From positions 1-37,690 of the IMG/VR virus record IMGVR_UViG_3300048587_000213: a stretch of DNA of 37,690 bases; one strand, written 5' to 3'. Under the pieces are notes generated by a model, which saw nothing but the letters and a program-made list of their open reading frames with translations, was not told the origin of the DNA and did no database searches. Positions 20,932-30,633 of this stretch are shown here, in pieces. The stretch's first letter is position 1, and the number at the start of each line of letters is the position of its first letter. This DNA is from a virus. Both the position numbers and the translations under genes were made by a program.

Positions 20932-21681
20932 ATGGCCGAAGATTACAGCTACCTGGGCAGCGGAATGATCCACTTCCGTGAATATCAAGCCGCCGCCCCT
21001 TTCATCGAAGCGGGCAATTGCTCAGCGCTCAACTTTTCCCCGCAAGCCGCCAGCATCGAGCTGCAGAATTACACCGAGCCGGGTGGCGGTTTGCAGAACG
21101 AAGTGAACCGACTGACCGGCGTCGAGATGGCCTACACTTTCCACGACTTCAGCCCGGAAAACATTGCCCGCGGTTTGCGTGGCGATGCAACGCCTGCGGT
21201 CGCCGGCACGGCCACAGAAGAGCCGGTCGTGGCATACAAGGGCGGCTTCACGCCCTTGGCCCGAATCCCAACTGCCATCACCCTGGTGGAGCCAGCTGGC
21301 GGCGGGACGGCCTACGACGTAGGCGACGATTATGAATTCCGCAATGGCGGAATCTACATTCCGGCAACGTCCAGCATCGTCAACCCGGTGGCTGGGGCAG
21401 CCAATATCGACGTGACCTATACCTACCCTGCGCAGACCAAGGTGGAAGCCTTGATCAATTCGGCGAAGACCTATGAGGTCATGTTCACCGGCTTGAACGA
21501 AGCGCGCAGCGGCAAGGAAGTGCGTATCCACGCGCACAAAGTGTCAGGCGGTGTGTTGGCACAGTTTGCAGCGATCGGCGAGGAATTCGGCGCCGGCGAG
21601 GTGACGGGCAAACTGATGAAGGACGGTACCAAGATCGGCGATGCCATCAGCAAGTACTTCGTGTTCGAGATGGTCAACTGA
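20932..21681 (+). CDS. Major tail tube protein (lambda gpV-like)
   Basis: The 249-residue protein starts at ATG 20932 with GGAG upstream. It is beta-rich, starting MAEDYSYLGSGMIHFREYQA, and ends GDAISKYFVFEMVN, typical of siphophage tube proteins that stack as hexameric rings. Its place before G/GT chaperones and the tape measure gives the call. It shares one base (TGATG) with the next gene. Confidence 0.8.
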   Translation: MAEDYSYLGSGMIHFREYQAAAPFIEAGNCSALNFSPQAASIELQNYTEPGGGLQNEVNRLTGVEMAYTFHDFSPENIARGLRGDATPAVAGTATEEPVVAYKGGFTPLARIPTAITLVEPAGGGTAYDVGDDYEFRNGGIYIPATSSIVNPVAGAANIDVTYTYPAQTKVEALINSAKTYEVMFTGLNEARSGKEVRIHAHKVSGGVLAQFAAIGEEFGAGEVTGKLMKDGTKIGDAISKYFVFEMVN

Positions 21682-22121
21682 TGGATGACCTGAACGTCAT
21701 TGATCCGGCTGGCACGGCGGTCAATTTCCGGGGTGAGCGGCTTGAGATCAAGCCGCTCACCATTGGGCAGCTGCCGCAGTTCACCCGGCTAATCAATCCG
21801 GTGATGGAGTTGCTGTTGAACTCAGGCCGTACTGGGCAGAGCGAGACACGCGAACTCGAGTTCCTGGTCGATCTGCTCGCGGACCACGCGGACAACATCT
21901 TCGAAGCGGCGGCGCTGGCCACTGGCCGCGAGCGTGCCTGGCTGGAAGGTGCGCCTGGCGATGACCTGTCGAAGTTCATCGAGCTGGTGCACGTGATCAT
22001 CAAGGTCAACAAGGATTTTTTTTCCCGGAAGCTCGCGGTGCTGCTGGAGGCGCGGGCAAGGTCATCCGCTGGGATTGGTCCGACAGCATCCAGCACCTCA
22101 TCGGCGCAGGCCATTCACTGA
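21681..22121 (+). CDS. Tail assembly chaperone G
   Basis: The 146-residue unshifted product starts at ATG 21681. The helical N-terminal part (RLEIKPLTIGQLPQFTRLIN onward) is the functional chaperone. The residues after the slippery site, rich in Ala, Ser and Thr, are a non-functional tail, as in lambda gpG. The protein keeps the tape measure soluble while the tail tube assembles around it. Confidence 0.8.
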   Translation: MDDLNVIDPAGTAVNFRGERLEIKPLTIGQLPQFTRLINPVMELLLNSGRTGQSETRELEFLVDLLADHADNIFEAAALATGRERAWLEGAPGDDLSKFIELVHVIIKVNKDFFSRKLAVLLEARARSSAGIGPTASSTSSAQAIH

Positions 22122-22279
22122 CAGATATCAAGGGCTACACGCTCGCGCAGTTTCGGGCGTTCACCGTGGCAGCCGATCGCGCGCGCAAGCGTCGGTTGCT
22201 GGATGAAGTGATCAACCTGCGTGCGTCGCAATACGAAAAAAACCCGTTCACGAAATACCTCAAGGGCTTGAGCGACTGA
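21681..22279 (+). CDS. Frameshifted tail assembly chaperone GT
   Basis: A -1 slip at 22016-22022 joins the first 114 codons of G to a second frame that has no start of its own and ends at TGA 22277-22279, 1 bp before the tape measure ATG. The product is about 199 residues. The T domain reads VIRWDWSDSIQHLIGAGHSL and continues through TLAQFRAFTVAADRARKRR to YEKNPFTKYLKGLSD. This looks like natural protein and would otherwise be an unexplained 160-bp gap. Confidence 0.85.
22016..22022 (+). promoter_or_regulatory. Programmed -1 frameshift site
   Basis: The heptamer T TTT TTT (inside an 8-T run, 22016-22023) is in phase with the G frame as GAT-TTT-TTT-TCC, satisfying the X XXY YYZ rule. It controls the ratio of G to GT. 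Confidence 0.85.
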
Positions 22280-22280
22280 C

Positions 22281-24866
22281 ATGGCACAACCGGCAGCGAA
22301 TCTCCGCGTACGCATTTCTGCAGACCTTGCTGATATCAAGCAAGGTCTGGGCTTGCTGCGTGGCGAGCTGGCCAAGGTCAAGAAGGACGCGGCGCAGACC
22401 ACGCCCGACACCACCAAGTGGGCAGCGGGCATTGGCAAAGTACGTGCGGAGCTGGTGAACTTGGCAGGGGCATACATTGGCCTGCGCGGAATCACGGCAG
22501 GCATTCAAGGACTGTTCGCCGCGATTGATCGTGCCGATCGCGTCGGTGAGCTTGCTGTACAAGCCGGCGTGTCGGCAGAAGCGCTCTCTCGCTTAGGGTA
22601 TGCGGCCGGGTTTGCCGGCATTGACGTCGAGCAGCTGGGCGACGGCTTGGTAAAGTTCAGCCGCACCCTCGTGTCCAACTCCGACTTGATCAGCAAGCTT
22701 GGTGTCGATGTCTACGAGGCGGGCACCAAGAACTTCAGGCCAACCGAACAGATCATTGCCGACTTGGCCGATACGTTCGCGAGCCTGCCCGATGGGCCTT
22801 ATCGTGCAGCACTCGCTGTAAAGCTATTCGGAAAATCCGGTGCAGATCTTATCCCGCTATTAGTAGAGGGCAAAGAGAAGCTCAAGGAATACGCCGATGA
22901 AGCAGATGCAACTGGCCGTACGATTACCGGAGCCGCGACAGCGGCAGCGAGCGAGTTCAGAGACAACTTGGACCGGCTCAAAGGTACGCTGACGGGCCTC
23001 GCAAATGAGACCGTCAAGAACCTGATACCGGCAATTTCAGGGTATGCGGAAGAAGCGGTAGCCGCAGGAGAAGCATCAAATTATGCAGCACGTGGCGGCA
23101 AATTCCTCGCGACGGTGCTGAAGGGCGTGTCCGTCGTCGGCATTGTGCTGAAGAACGTGATTGAAGGCGCAGTAAATGTAATCACGTTCCTCGGTACGAC
23201 CTCCGTCAGCGTGGCCAAGATTGTTTCGGGTTCGCTAGGCAAAGCGCTAGGCGCGGTTGCTGCTTCGTACGACAGCTTGTTGTCTGGCACTAGCCCGCTG
23301 CAAGTGTTCGCCGCTTTCCGCTCAGCAATGAACGGTATCGACACCGCTGCTGCGACTGAGATTACCCGGATTCGTGCGGGCTTTGACTCCATGCGTAGCG
23401 GTCTCGGGGATGCCGCGTCTGATATTGCGCAGGTTGGCAAGATATTCAGCGAAACAGCGCAGCAAGCAGCAGATGATGCCAAGGACATGGGGGACGCTGC
23501 CAACGGTGTCTCCCCCGCCAGCAAAGAAGCGATGGACGCCATTCGCAAGCTATTGGCGGGCGATGAAAAGGGGGGCAAGGATTCCGACGCCGCCGCCAAG
23601 CTGAAGAAGCTGCGCGAAGAAGCCGAGCGCCTGCGCAAAGAAGAGGAGAGGGCCGCTGCCGAGCGCGCCAAAGAAGCGGAGGATCTGGCCCGCGACCTCG
23701 GCCAGGTAAAGATCAAGCTGCTCGAGCTCGATGGCGAGACCGGCCGTGCTGCACGTGCGCAGCTGGAAGAGGAATACCTGGACCTATTCCGCCGCTTGGA
23801 AAAGGCCAGTGATGAAACCGGCACCGCCATGGTGCGGAACCTCATCGAGCGTCTGGCCGCCAAGGCGCAGCTGGACCAGATCGAAAGCAAGGTCGGTGAA
23901 GCCACCGGCTCGCTTCAGGGCACGGAGACATCCATCTCCGCCCAAGTATCCGCTGGCATGCTCAGCAGCCTGGAAGGTGAGCGCCAGCTCGAGGCCGCAC
24001 GTAAGCAAGCAATCATCACGCTGGCCGCCGCACGCCAGTCCACGCTGGAATATCTGGCCACGCTCGCGCCGGGCAGCATGGAGGCGGACGCCGCCCGCCT
24101 GACCCTCCAGGGCATCAACACCGACATCGCCAACATCGTCGCGTCGCAGAACCAATGGAAGCAGGATGTCGAGTCGGCCGGCCAATCCTCTCTGATGACG
24201 TTCTTCACCGACCTGAAGAATGGAGCAATGAGCGCGGGCGAAGCGGTTCTTGCGTTGGGCGCAAACTTTGCCGACGCCATGTACCAAATGGCATCGACAG
24301 CCTTGTCCAAGAAAATCGTCGGTGCTATCAGCGGCCTCTTCAGCAAAGGCGCTGGCGGCGACCAGGCTGACGTGGCTGCCGGCGCCACCAAGCTAACGGC
24401 TGCCGCCACCGAAACGGCGCTTGCAGGGGGCATCGTTGCACTCGGCGCCACCAGCCTCAGCAGCGCCGCGAAGGAACTGCAGGCCGCTGCCACATCGCTG
24501 ATGATCGCAAACAGCTTCGGCAGCTTCGGCGCCGCACACGGTGGCGGCACCGTGGGTGCGTTGACCATGACGCGCCACAACATCAACCCCATGGTGTTCG
24601 GTGCCGCGCCGCGCTACCACGACGGTGGCATTGCCGGCCTGCGCCCTGGCGAAGTGCCGGCTATCCTGATGGAGGGCGAGCGCATCCGCACCGCCGAGCA
24701 GGAAAAAGCCCTGCAGGCGCGACTGGCGGGTGCGGGAAGCACCGCCATGCCCACACCTATCCTGGTGTTCGGCGAAGACCAGCTTGCCGATGCGCTGGCC
24801 GGCAAGGCCGGTGAGGCGGTGGTAGTGCATCACGTCCGTAACAACCGGGCGGCCATCGATGTCTGA
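22281..24866 (+). CDS. Tail tape measure protein
   Basis: The 861-residue protein starts at ATG 22281. It is a long helical protein with membrane-like Gly/Ala stretches (VLKGVSVVGIVLKNVIEGAV near 277-296), a strongly charged coiled coil (LKKLREEAERLRKEEERAAA near 441-460) and an Ala-rich hydrophobic region near 700-745. The C-terminus has YHDGGIAGLRPGEVPAIL, a motif common in tape measure proteins of this group. It sets tail length and helps DNA cross the envelope. It overlaps the next gene by 8 bp. Confidence 0.9.
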   Translation: MAQPAANLRVRISADLADIKQGLGLLRGELAKVKKDAAQTTPDTTKWAAGIGKVRAELVNLAGAYIGLRGITAGIQGLFAAIDRADRVGELAVQAGVSAEALSRLGYAAGFAGIDVEQLGDGLVKFSRTLVSNSDLISKLGVDVYEAGTKNFRPTEQIIADLADTFASLPDGPYRAALAVKLFGKSGADLIPLLVEGKEKLKEYADEADATGRTITGAATAAASEFRDNLDRLKGTLTGLANETVKNLIPAISGYAEEAVAAGEASNYAARGGKFLATVLKGVSVVGIVLKNVIEGAVNVITFLGTTSVSVAKIVSGSLGKALGAVAASYDSLLSGTSPLQVFAAFRSAMNGIDTAAATEITRIRAGFDSMRSGLGDAASDIAQVGKIFSETAQQAADDAKDMGDAANGVSPASKEAMDAIRKLLAGDEKGGKDSDAAAKLKKLREEAERLRKEEERAAAERAKEAEDLARDLGQVKIKLLELDGETGRAARAQLEEEYLDLFRRLEKASDETGTAMVRNLIERLAAKAQLDQIESKVGEATGSLQGTETSISAQVSAGMLSSLEGERQLEAARKQAIITLAAARQSTLEYLATLAPGSMEADAARLTLQGINTDIANIVASQNQWKQDVESAGQSSLMTFFTDLKNGAMSAGEAVLALGANFADAMYQMASTALSKKIVGAISGLFSKGAGGDQADVAAGATKLTAAATETALAGGIVALGATSLSSAAKELQAAATSLMIANSFGSFGAAHGGGTVGALTMTRHNINPMVFGAAPRYHDGGIAGLRPGEVPAILMEGERIRTAEQEKALQARLAGAGSTAMPTPILVFGEDQLADALAGKAGEAVVVHHVRNNRAAIDV
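24612..24695 (+). other. Tape-measure C-terminal motif shared with DGR target 2
   Basis: These 28 codons encode RYHDGGIAGLRPGEVPAIL followed by MEGERIRTA. The DGR target gene at 981-1064 (minus) encodes RYHSGGIAGLRPDEVPAIL followed by QPGERIRTA. The two agree at about 24 of 28 residues and share long runs at the DNA level. Confidence 0.85.
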
Positions 24867-26034
24867 CCCTGTCGCCTGGACCTTCGCCACGGGCGGCACC
24901 GTCACCGAACAGCTGACCTGGCTCACCGACGTCCTGCAGGCCACCACTGGCCCATCGCAGCACCGCCGTCTGCGCACCGCGCCGCGCACTGTGTTCAAGT
25001 TCGACGGCCTGGAGACCGGCCGCCGCCGTCGCTGGCTGGAAGCGCTGCTGGTATCCAACGGTGCTGGCCAGTGGCAGGCACCGTTGGTCATGGAAGCAGG
25101 AGCGCTGGCCAGCGACCTGTCCGCGGCCAGCGACACCATCGACATCGACACCACCACCCGCCGCTTCGTGGCAGACGGCCACGCGCTACTGATGGGCGAG
25201 GATCCGCAGGCGTTCGAACTGGTGCAGATTGATTCCATCGCGGCCGGTGCGCTCACGCTGGTCGACGACACCGTCAACGCATGGCCTGCCGGCACTCGCG
25301 TATTTCCCGTGCGCCGTGCGCGCCTGGAAGGCATGCCCAGCCTGTCCCGGTTCACGGGTGACGCCTCGCCGTACCAGGTGCAGTTCCGACTGGAAGAGCC
25401 GCTGGAGTTCACGCCTAACTTCGGCACCGCCAGCTATCGCGGGCTGCCCGTGGTGGAGTGGCAACCCGTGTGGACGGCGGATCCGGAATGGACGCCCGAG
25501 CGCCAGTTGAGCACGGAAGACGAGCAGACCGGCAACGCCGAAGTGTTCGACCTGGTGGGCATTCCGCTGGGCAAGCAGGTCATGCAGTGTGCCGCGCAGG
25601 GTGCTGCCCAGATCGCCGCCTTCCGTGGCCTGCTGTTCGCACTGTGCGGGCGTTGGTCAGTCGCGTGGGTGCCCAGCTGGACGCAGGACCTGCGTATCAC
25701 GGCCGCCGTCGCCAACGGCGCCACCACGCTGGACGTGGAAGGCCCGGCGTTGTCGCCGTGGCCACTGCAGGTGAATCGCCGCGACATTCGCATCCAACTG
25801 CACGACGGCACCGTGCTGTATCGCCGCGTGACCGCCGCCGTGGCGCACACCGCCACCGTTGACCGCCTGACCTTGGACGGCGCCATTGCCATCGGCTTTG
25901 CCGCCAGTGCGGTGGCCAGCGTGTCCTTCATGGCCCTGAGCCGGCAGGACACCGACGTCAACCTGCTGCGCTACTGGAACCACGACACCCTGCAAAGCGA
26001 ACTGACGTTCCGGGCGGTGGCCAGTGACGTTTAG
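24859..26034 (+). CDS. Minor tail protein after the tape measure
   Basis: The 391-residue protein is beta-rich with Thr-rich strands (SDTIDIDTTTRRFVADGHAL) and two similar stretches (ADGHALLMGEDPQAFELVQI and the NGATTLDVEG part), suggesting internal duplication of a beta domain. In siphophages the genes right after the tape measure encode distal tail and baseplate hub proteins. The exact family is not recognised. Confidence 0.65.
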   Translation: MSDPVAWTFATGGTVTEQLTWLTDVLQATTGPSQHRRLRTAPRTVFKFDGLETGRRRRWLEALLVSNGAGQWQAPLVMEAGALASDLSAASDTIDIDTTTRRFVADGHALLMGEDPQAFELVQIDSIAAGALTLVDDTVNAWPAGTRVFPVRRARLEGMPSLSRFTGDASPYQVQFRLEEPLEFTPNFGTASYRGLPVVEWQPVWTADPEWTPERQLSTEDEQTGNAEVFDLVGIPLGKQVMQCAAQGAAQIAAFRGLLFALCGRWSVAWVPSWTQDLRITAAVANGATTLDVEGPALSPWPLQVNRRDIRIQLHDGTVLYRRVTAAVAHTATVDRLTLDGAIAIGFAASAVASVSFMALSRQDTDVNLLRYWNHDTLQSELTFRAVASDV

Positions 26035-26875
26035 CCTCTTCGAACTCAGTCGCTGGGGCGGCAAGCCTGTCCACCTGTTCCGCTTCACCCGAGGCACGCT
26101 GGTCTGGCGTTACACCAGCGCCGATCGCGAGATCGAACTTGGTGACGAAATCTTCCTGCCGGCGGCGATCGCACGTGGGCCGATTCGCGAGAGCATGGAG
26201 TCGGCCAAGAACAACCTCACCATCACGTTCCCGTACCTGCTCAATCCCCTGGCAACGGACATGCCCGCCACGCAGTCCCTGGGTGACAACTGGCGGCCGT
26301 ATCCGCCCAGCGATCGCATCACGGTCACCTGCATGGCGTTGCACTACGGCGACGATGAGGCCGCGATTGAGTGGACGGGCCGCGTGGTGTCCCCCAGCTT
26401 CACCGACACGAAGTGCACGCTGACCTGCGACCCCTCGCACCGCTCGGCCAAGCGCAGCGGCATGCAGCGCAAGTGGCAGCGCAGCTGCGACGTGCCGGTG
26501 TACTCGCAAGGGCATGGCATGTGCAACGTGGACAAGGCGCTGCACGCGCTGCCGGCCACCATCGAGAGCGTGGCAGGCCTGATGGTGGTGGCCGCGGCAT
26601 TCGACACGCTGCCGGCCGGCCGGCTGTCGGGCGGCTTCTTGGAGTGGACACGGGCCGATGGTTTGAAGGACTACCGCACCATCATGGCGCACACCGGCGA
26701 TGTCATCGTCGTGAACTACGGTGCCAGCGATCTGCTGGAGGCGCTCGATGTCACGGCCTATCCAGGCTGCGCCCACAACGAAGCGGCCTGCGCCGAGTTC
26801 GACAACAGTCCCAACTATGGCGGTGCCAAAAACCTGCCGAACAAGGACGTGATGTCGGGGGTGCCGGTATGGTGA
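26024..26875 (+). CDS. DUF2163-family baseplate hub protein
   Basis: The 283-residue protein starts at GTG 26024-26026, overlapping the previous TAG. Typical features of the DUF2163/BR0599 family are present: PVHLFRFTRGTLVWRYTSAD near the start, RKWQRSCDVPVYSQGHGMCN in the middle, then a C-terminal AYPGCAHNEAACAEFDNSPN segment with Cys that could bind metal. These proteins form part of the tail tip in siphophages and gene transfer agents. Confidence 0.75.
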   Translation: MTFSLFELSRWGGKPVHLFRFTRGTLVWRYTSADREIELGDEIFLPAAIARGPIRESMESAKNNLTITFPYLLNPLATDMPATQSLGDNWRPYPPSDRITVTCMALHYGDDEAAIEWTGRVVSPSFTDTKCTLTCDPSHRSAKRSGMQRKWQRSCDVPVYSQGHGMCNVDKALHALPATIESVAGLMVVAAAFDTLPAGRLSGGFLEWTRADGLKDYRTIMAHTGDVIVVNYGASDLLEALDVTAYPGCAHNEAACAEFDNSPNYGGAKNLPNKDVMSGVPVW

Positions 26876-27333
26876 TCGCGAGCCTGGTTCGGCGTGGCAT
26901 CAAGCGCTACCTGTGGGCGGGGTGGACGCTGCGCTACTGGGTGCAGGACAAGTACCACGAGCAGCTGCGCCTGGTCGCGTTCGGCCTGGCCATCCTGATC
27001 GCCGTGGCCATGATGCTGTCGATGCACTTCAGCCTGGTGGAAAGCTACGTCCTCGCCAGTGCGCCGGAGATGCCGTCGCACAAGGTGCCGGTGGTTAAGG
27101 CGTTCGTGTGGTGGGTGCAGCTGATCATCATGATCGTGGCCGCCCTGATCAGCTACGCGATGCGCCCGAAGGTGGAAGGTGCGAAGCCGCAGAAGGGGAG
27201 CGTGCCGGTCGTGCAGGACGGCAAGTCCGTCATTCGTATCTACGGCACGGTGTGGGTCGACGACTCCATCATCCTGGGCTGGAACACCGACGAGCCGCCG
27301 GAACCCATCAAGAAAAAAGGCGGCAAGAAATGA
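26869..27333 (+). CDS. Tail-module membrane protein
   Basis: The protein is 154 residues from ATG 26869, which overlaps the DUF2163 stop; the longer open frame upstream is a shadow. Two hydrophobic helices lie at about 34-53 and 78-97, followed by a soluble beta part (KSVIRIYGTVWVDDSIILGW) and a Lys-rich end. Two membrane spans in a tail gene are unusual; it may help DNA injection or tail tip assembly, in the place of lambda gpI. The family is not recognised. Confidence 0.65.
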   Translation: MVIASLVRRGIKRYLWAGWTLRYWVQDKYHEQLRLVAFGLAILIAVAMMLSMHFSLVESYVLASAPEMPSHKVPVVKAFVWWVQLIIMIVAALISYAMRPKVEGAKPQKGSVPVVQDGKSVIRIYGTVWVDDSIILGWNTDEPPEPIKKKGGKK

Positions 27334-27530
27334 TCGTGCGCATGGAACATGCCCGCAGCCTGGGCTGGTGCGCCAAGGGCGGCCGCGCTTTCGCGGCGCG
27401 TCACAACCTGGACTGGTCGGAGTTCCTGCGCAACGGCCTCGATGCCGAAGTGTTGCTGGCCACCGGCGACGGCCGCATGGTCGAGCTGGTCGCGCACGCG
27501 AAACGCATGGGGGCTGACCGTGGGAAGTAG
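27330..27530 (+). CDS. Small tail-module protein (66 aa)
   Basis: The 66-residue protein starts at ATG 27330, in an ATGA overlap. It reads as one small folded unit: EHARSLGWCAKGGRAFAARH, then LDWSEFLRNGLDAEVLLATG. It is coupled on both sides, since its TAG overlaps the GTG of the J-like gene. No function is known to me, but the placement suggests tail tip assembly. Confidence 0.6.
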   Translation: MIVRMEHARSLGWCAKGGRAFAARHNLDWSEFLRNGLDAEVLLATGDGRMVELVAHAKRMGADRGK

Positions 27531-30500
27531 CAAGAAGCAGACCGTCGGCTACTGGTACCGCCCACTGATCCACTTCGGCTGGTGCCAGGGCCCCATCGAT
27601 GCGTTCCTGCAGTTCCGTGGTGGCGATCGTCCGGCGTGGGAAGGCCGGCTGACCGAAAGCGGCACGATCTACATCGATGCGCCGGATCTGTGGGGTGGTA
27701 CCGATTCGGAGGGCGGCATCCAGGGCGACTTCGATGTGATGTTCGGCGAGCAGGACCAGGACGTGAATGCGTACTTGGCCGCGCACATGGCGGAGACGTC
27801 AGCGTTCCGCGCCAAGGCGACCGGTGTGTTCAAACGCGGCCGCTATGGCGCAATGAATCCATATCCAAAGCCGGCTTCATTCAAGCTTGAGCGGATACTG
27901 AAGGGGTGGGACGAGGACGAGTGCTGGTATCCGGAGAAGGCGACCATCGGTGTTGCAGGTGCCGACGGCGGCGCTTTGGTCTTGGCCGTTTCTGCGAAAG
28001 GCCAGCACCTGGATGAAACGGGAGAGTGGGTAGGCCCTGACGATGAGGGGTTCCAGCACATTGTTGCCACTCCGCGACGTTATGTTCGCTGGAATACAGG
28101 CGGCGCAGAGTGGGCGGACAGTGCGGAGCTAGTTTGGACTACAAGCGGTGGCGTCGATCTTGGGCACGCCGGCGGCAACCGAGGCGGGGTGTACTTCGAC
28201 GAGACCGTCATGGTGGCCGGCGGCATCAACGGCCTGTATCGGATTATCGACGATGGCGAAACCGTGGTGAACGATCCGCCGCCATCGGTTCCGCTGCTCG
28301 CCAATATGGTCTGCAACAACGACTTCGTGCTCGGCACCGCGTCGAACAACAGCACCCTCTGGATGACCGGAAGCGCGGCGGGCCCGTGGGACATGGGCGT
28401 GGACTGCGGAATCTACTTTGGCTACGGGATAGCGATGTGCTGGGGTGACAAGACCTTCATGCTTGGTGGGTCTGCCGATTCGCCATTCAACACGCCAAAG
28501 ATCGTGACCACGACAGACGGCCTTGCTGTCTCAGCACCCGAGGTGCTGCCTACCCTCACGGGCGCGACCCTCATCAACGGCCTGGCATATGGCGTGGTGA
28601 ACGGCGTCAAGCGCTACGTGGCCTCGACGGACAACGGCATCCTTATCTATCGCAGCGCCGGCACCTGGTACGTTGGCACCGGCGTTGTGATGAGCGGCGC
28701 CGCCGTCACTAGCGCGTTGGATTTCGTCAACGACAAGTTCTACTTCCGCACCACGGACGCATCGTGGGAAAGTGACGACGGAATTGTCTGGGTGCCCTCG
28801 ACGTTGGCAGTGGACAGCAATCGCGTGGCGGGTGGCCTGGTCTTCGATAATCGCACCTTCCAGACCCGTGGAATCAACCCGGCGCATATCATCTATGACT
28901 CGCTGGCTTCGCAGTTCATGCAGGGCGAACCGGTCGAGCTGATCAACGACGCCAGCTTCCGCGCCGGTGCCGATACGCTGCACAGCGAAGGCTTTGCCTT
29001 GTGCACCGAGTACGATCCCGACGCGGAGACCGTTGAGGAGTTCCGCCAGCGCATTTGCACGGTGATCGCTGCATCGTGCAGTCGCAGTCGCGTCAATGGC
29101 CAGTGGTACCTGGACCTGATCCGTGGCGAATACGTCTTGGAGGATTTGCCCATCCTCACGGATGCCGACATTCTGGAATTCCAGGAAGAACCCACGCTCA
29201 TCGATGACGCCGTCAACCAGGTGGTGGTGGAGTGGTTCGACCCCGTTGCCAAGGAAGTCCGCAGCACGGCACCCGTGCACGCTCTTGGAGCCATCCAGGC
29301 GACCGGCTGCATCATTTCGGAGACGATCAAGTTCCCCGAGATACCGTATGAAACTCTGGCTTTGCGCGTTGCCGAGCGCGAGCTGCGTAAGAAGGCCACG
29401 CCGCTCAAGCGCTACAAGGAAGTCTGCAACCGCACCCCGCACGCGTGGCGCATCGGCACCTACTTCCGCCTGCAGACACCCAAGCGCGGCATTGCGGACA
29501 TGGTGTGCATGGTCGGCGATATCGATACCGGCACACTGCGATCTGGCGCGATACCGCTGGTGGCCGTGCAGGATGTTTTCAGCATGCCCAGTACCAGCTA
29601 TGTGGTTGGCCAGCCGAGTGAGTCCACCGCCACTACGCCCACGGCATCGCCCCATCAACTGCTGATCGAAGCACCCTACGTAGAGCTGGCGGCGCTAATG
29701 CCCACGACGGAGCTGTCGGCGATGGCCGACGATGCCGGCTACGTGCTCAGCCTAGCCGCACGGCCTACCAGTGGGCGCAACTATGAGCTGCTGACGGCCG
29801 CCGCCGGCGAGGAATACGACAGCCACGGCCTGGCCGAATGGTGTCCGCACGCGCTGGTGGTGGAGGCCGCGGAACCGTTGGATACGGCGTTCACGCTGAG
29901 TGATGCTGTTGACCTGGCTCGCGTGACTGAGGGCACGGCAGCGTTGTGGGGAAGTGAGATCGTCCGCGTGGACGCGCTCGATGCCGAGGCGGGCACGATC
30001 AGCCTAGGCCGTGGTTGTGCCGACACCATTCCGTGGCCACATGCCGCCGGCGAACGCATCTGGTTCTATGACGAGTGGCGTGGAACGGACAGCCGCGAGT
30101 ACGTGATGGGTGAGACGGTGCGCGCCAAGTATCTGTCACGCACGTCGTCCAGCAAGCTGTCGGCTACCTACGCCATCCCAGTGTCCGCCGTCATGGCAGG
30201 CCGTGCGGCGCTGCCGTATCCGCCTGGCAATGTCCAGATCGATGGTGACTCCTTCCCGGCAGCAGTCGCCGAGACGTTCAACCTCACATGGGCCCATCGC
30301 GATCGCGTCCTGCAGGCGGATCAACTGGTAGACACCCTGGTCGGCGACGTGGGTCCGGATACCGAGACACGCTACGCGGTGCGCGTGCTGGACGACACGG
30401 ACGCGCTGCTGGTGGAGAAACTGGACATTGCTGGTGCCCCTGCGTCCATCGTGCTTGATTACACCGGCGATGTGACCGTGCATCTGTATTCCATCAACGA

Positions 30501-30633
30501 GGCGGGGGAAAGTCTCCAGAGGCACGCACTCACGTTCGCGTACACGCCGCCCGCAGGAACGGTCACCACGTCCATCACCGCAACTATCTACACGCCCACC
30601 GATGAAATCATCGACGGCGGGGAGATCACCTGA
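27520..30633 (+). CDS. Tail tip / host specificity protein (J-like)
   Basis: The protein is 1037 residues from GTG 27520-27522 (GSSKKQTVGYWYRPLIHFGW). This start was chosen for its overlap with the upstream stop; the longer frame is a shadow. The N-terminal part resembles tip attachment proteins. About residues 130-480 form a repeated, propeller-like region with Trp-rich strands, and LTDADILEFQEEPTLIDDAV begins a hub-like domain near 545. The C-terminus has fibronectin-like strands. It likely forms the tail tip and contacts the receptor. It is the largest gene in the window. Confidence 0.8.
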   Translation: MGSSKKQTVGYWYRPLIHFGWCQGPIDAFLQFRGGDRPAWEGRLTESGTIYIDAPDLWGGTDSEGGIQGDFDVMFGEQDQDVNAYLAAHMAETSAFRAKATGVFKRGRYGAMNPYPKPASFKLERILKGWDEDECWYPEKATIGVAGADGGALVLAVSAKGQHLDETGEWVGPDDEGFQHIVATPRRYVRWNTGGAEWADSAELVWTTSGGVDLGHAGGNRGGVYFDETVMVAGGINGLYRIIDDGETVVNDPPPSVPLLANMVCNNDFVLGTASNNSTLWMTGSAAGPWDMGVDCGIYFGYGIAMCWGDKTFMLGGSADSPFNTPKIVTTTDGLAVSAPEVLPTLTGATLINGLAYGVVNGVKRYVASTDNGILIYRSAGTWYVGTGVVMSGAAVTSALDFVNDKFYFRTTDASWESDDGIVWVPSTLAVDSNRVAGGLVFDNRTFQTRGINPAHIIYDSLASQFMQGEPVELINDASFRAGADTLHSEGFALCTEYDPDAETVEEFRQRICTVIAASCSRSRVNGQWYLDLIRGEYVLEDLPILTDADILEFQEEPTLIDDAVNQVVVEWFDPVAKEVRSTAPVHALGAIQATGCIISETIKFPEIPYETLALRVAERELRKKATPLKRYKEVCNRTPHAWRIGTYFRLQTPKRGIADMVCMVGDIDTGTLRSGAIPLVAVQDVFSMPSTSYVVGQPSESTATTPTASPHQLLIEAPYVELAALMPTTELSAMADDAGYVLSLAARPTSGRNYELLTAAAGEEYDSHGLAEWCPHALVVEAAEPLDTAFTLSDAVDLARVTEGTAALWGSEIVRVDALDAEAGTISLGRGCADTIPWPHAAGERIWFYDEWRGTDSREYVMGETVRAKYLSRTSSSKLSATYAIPVSAVMAGRAALPYPPGNVQIDGDSFPAAVAETFNLTWAHRDRVLQADQLVDTLVGDVGPDTETRYAVRVLDDTDALLVEKLDIAGAPASIVLDYTGDVTVHLYSINEAGESLQRHALTFAYTPPAGTVTTSITATIYTPTDEIIDGGEIT

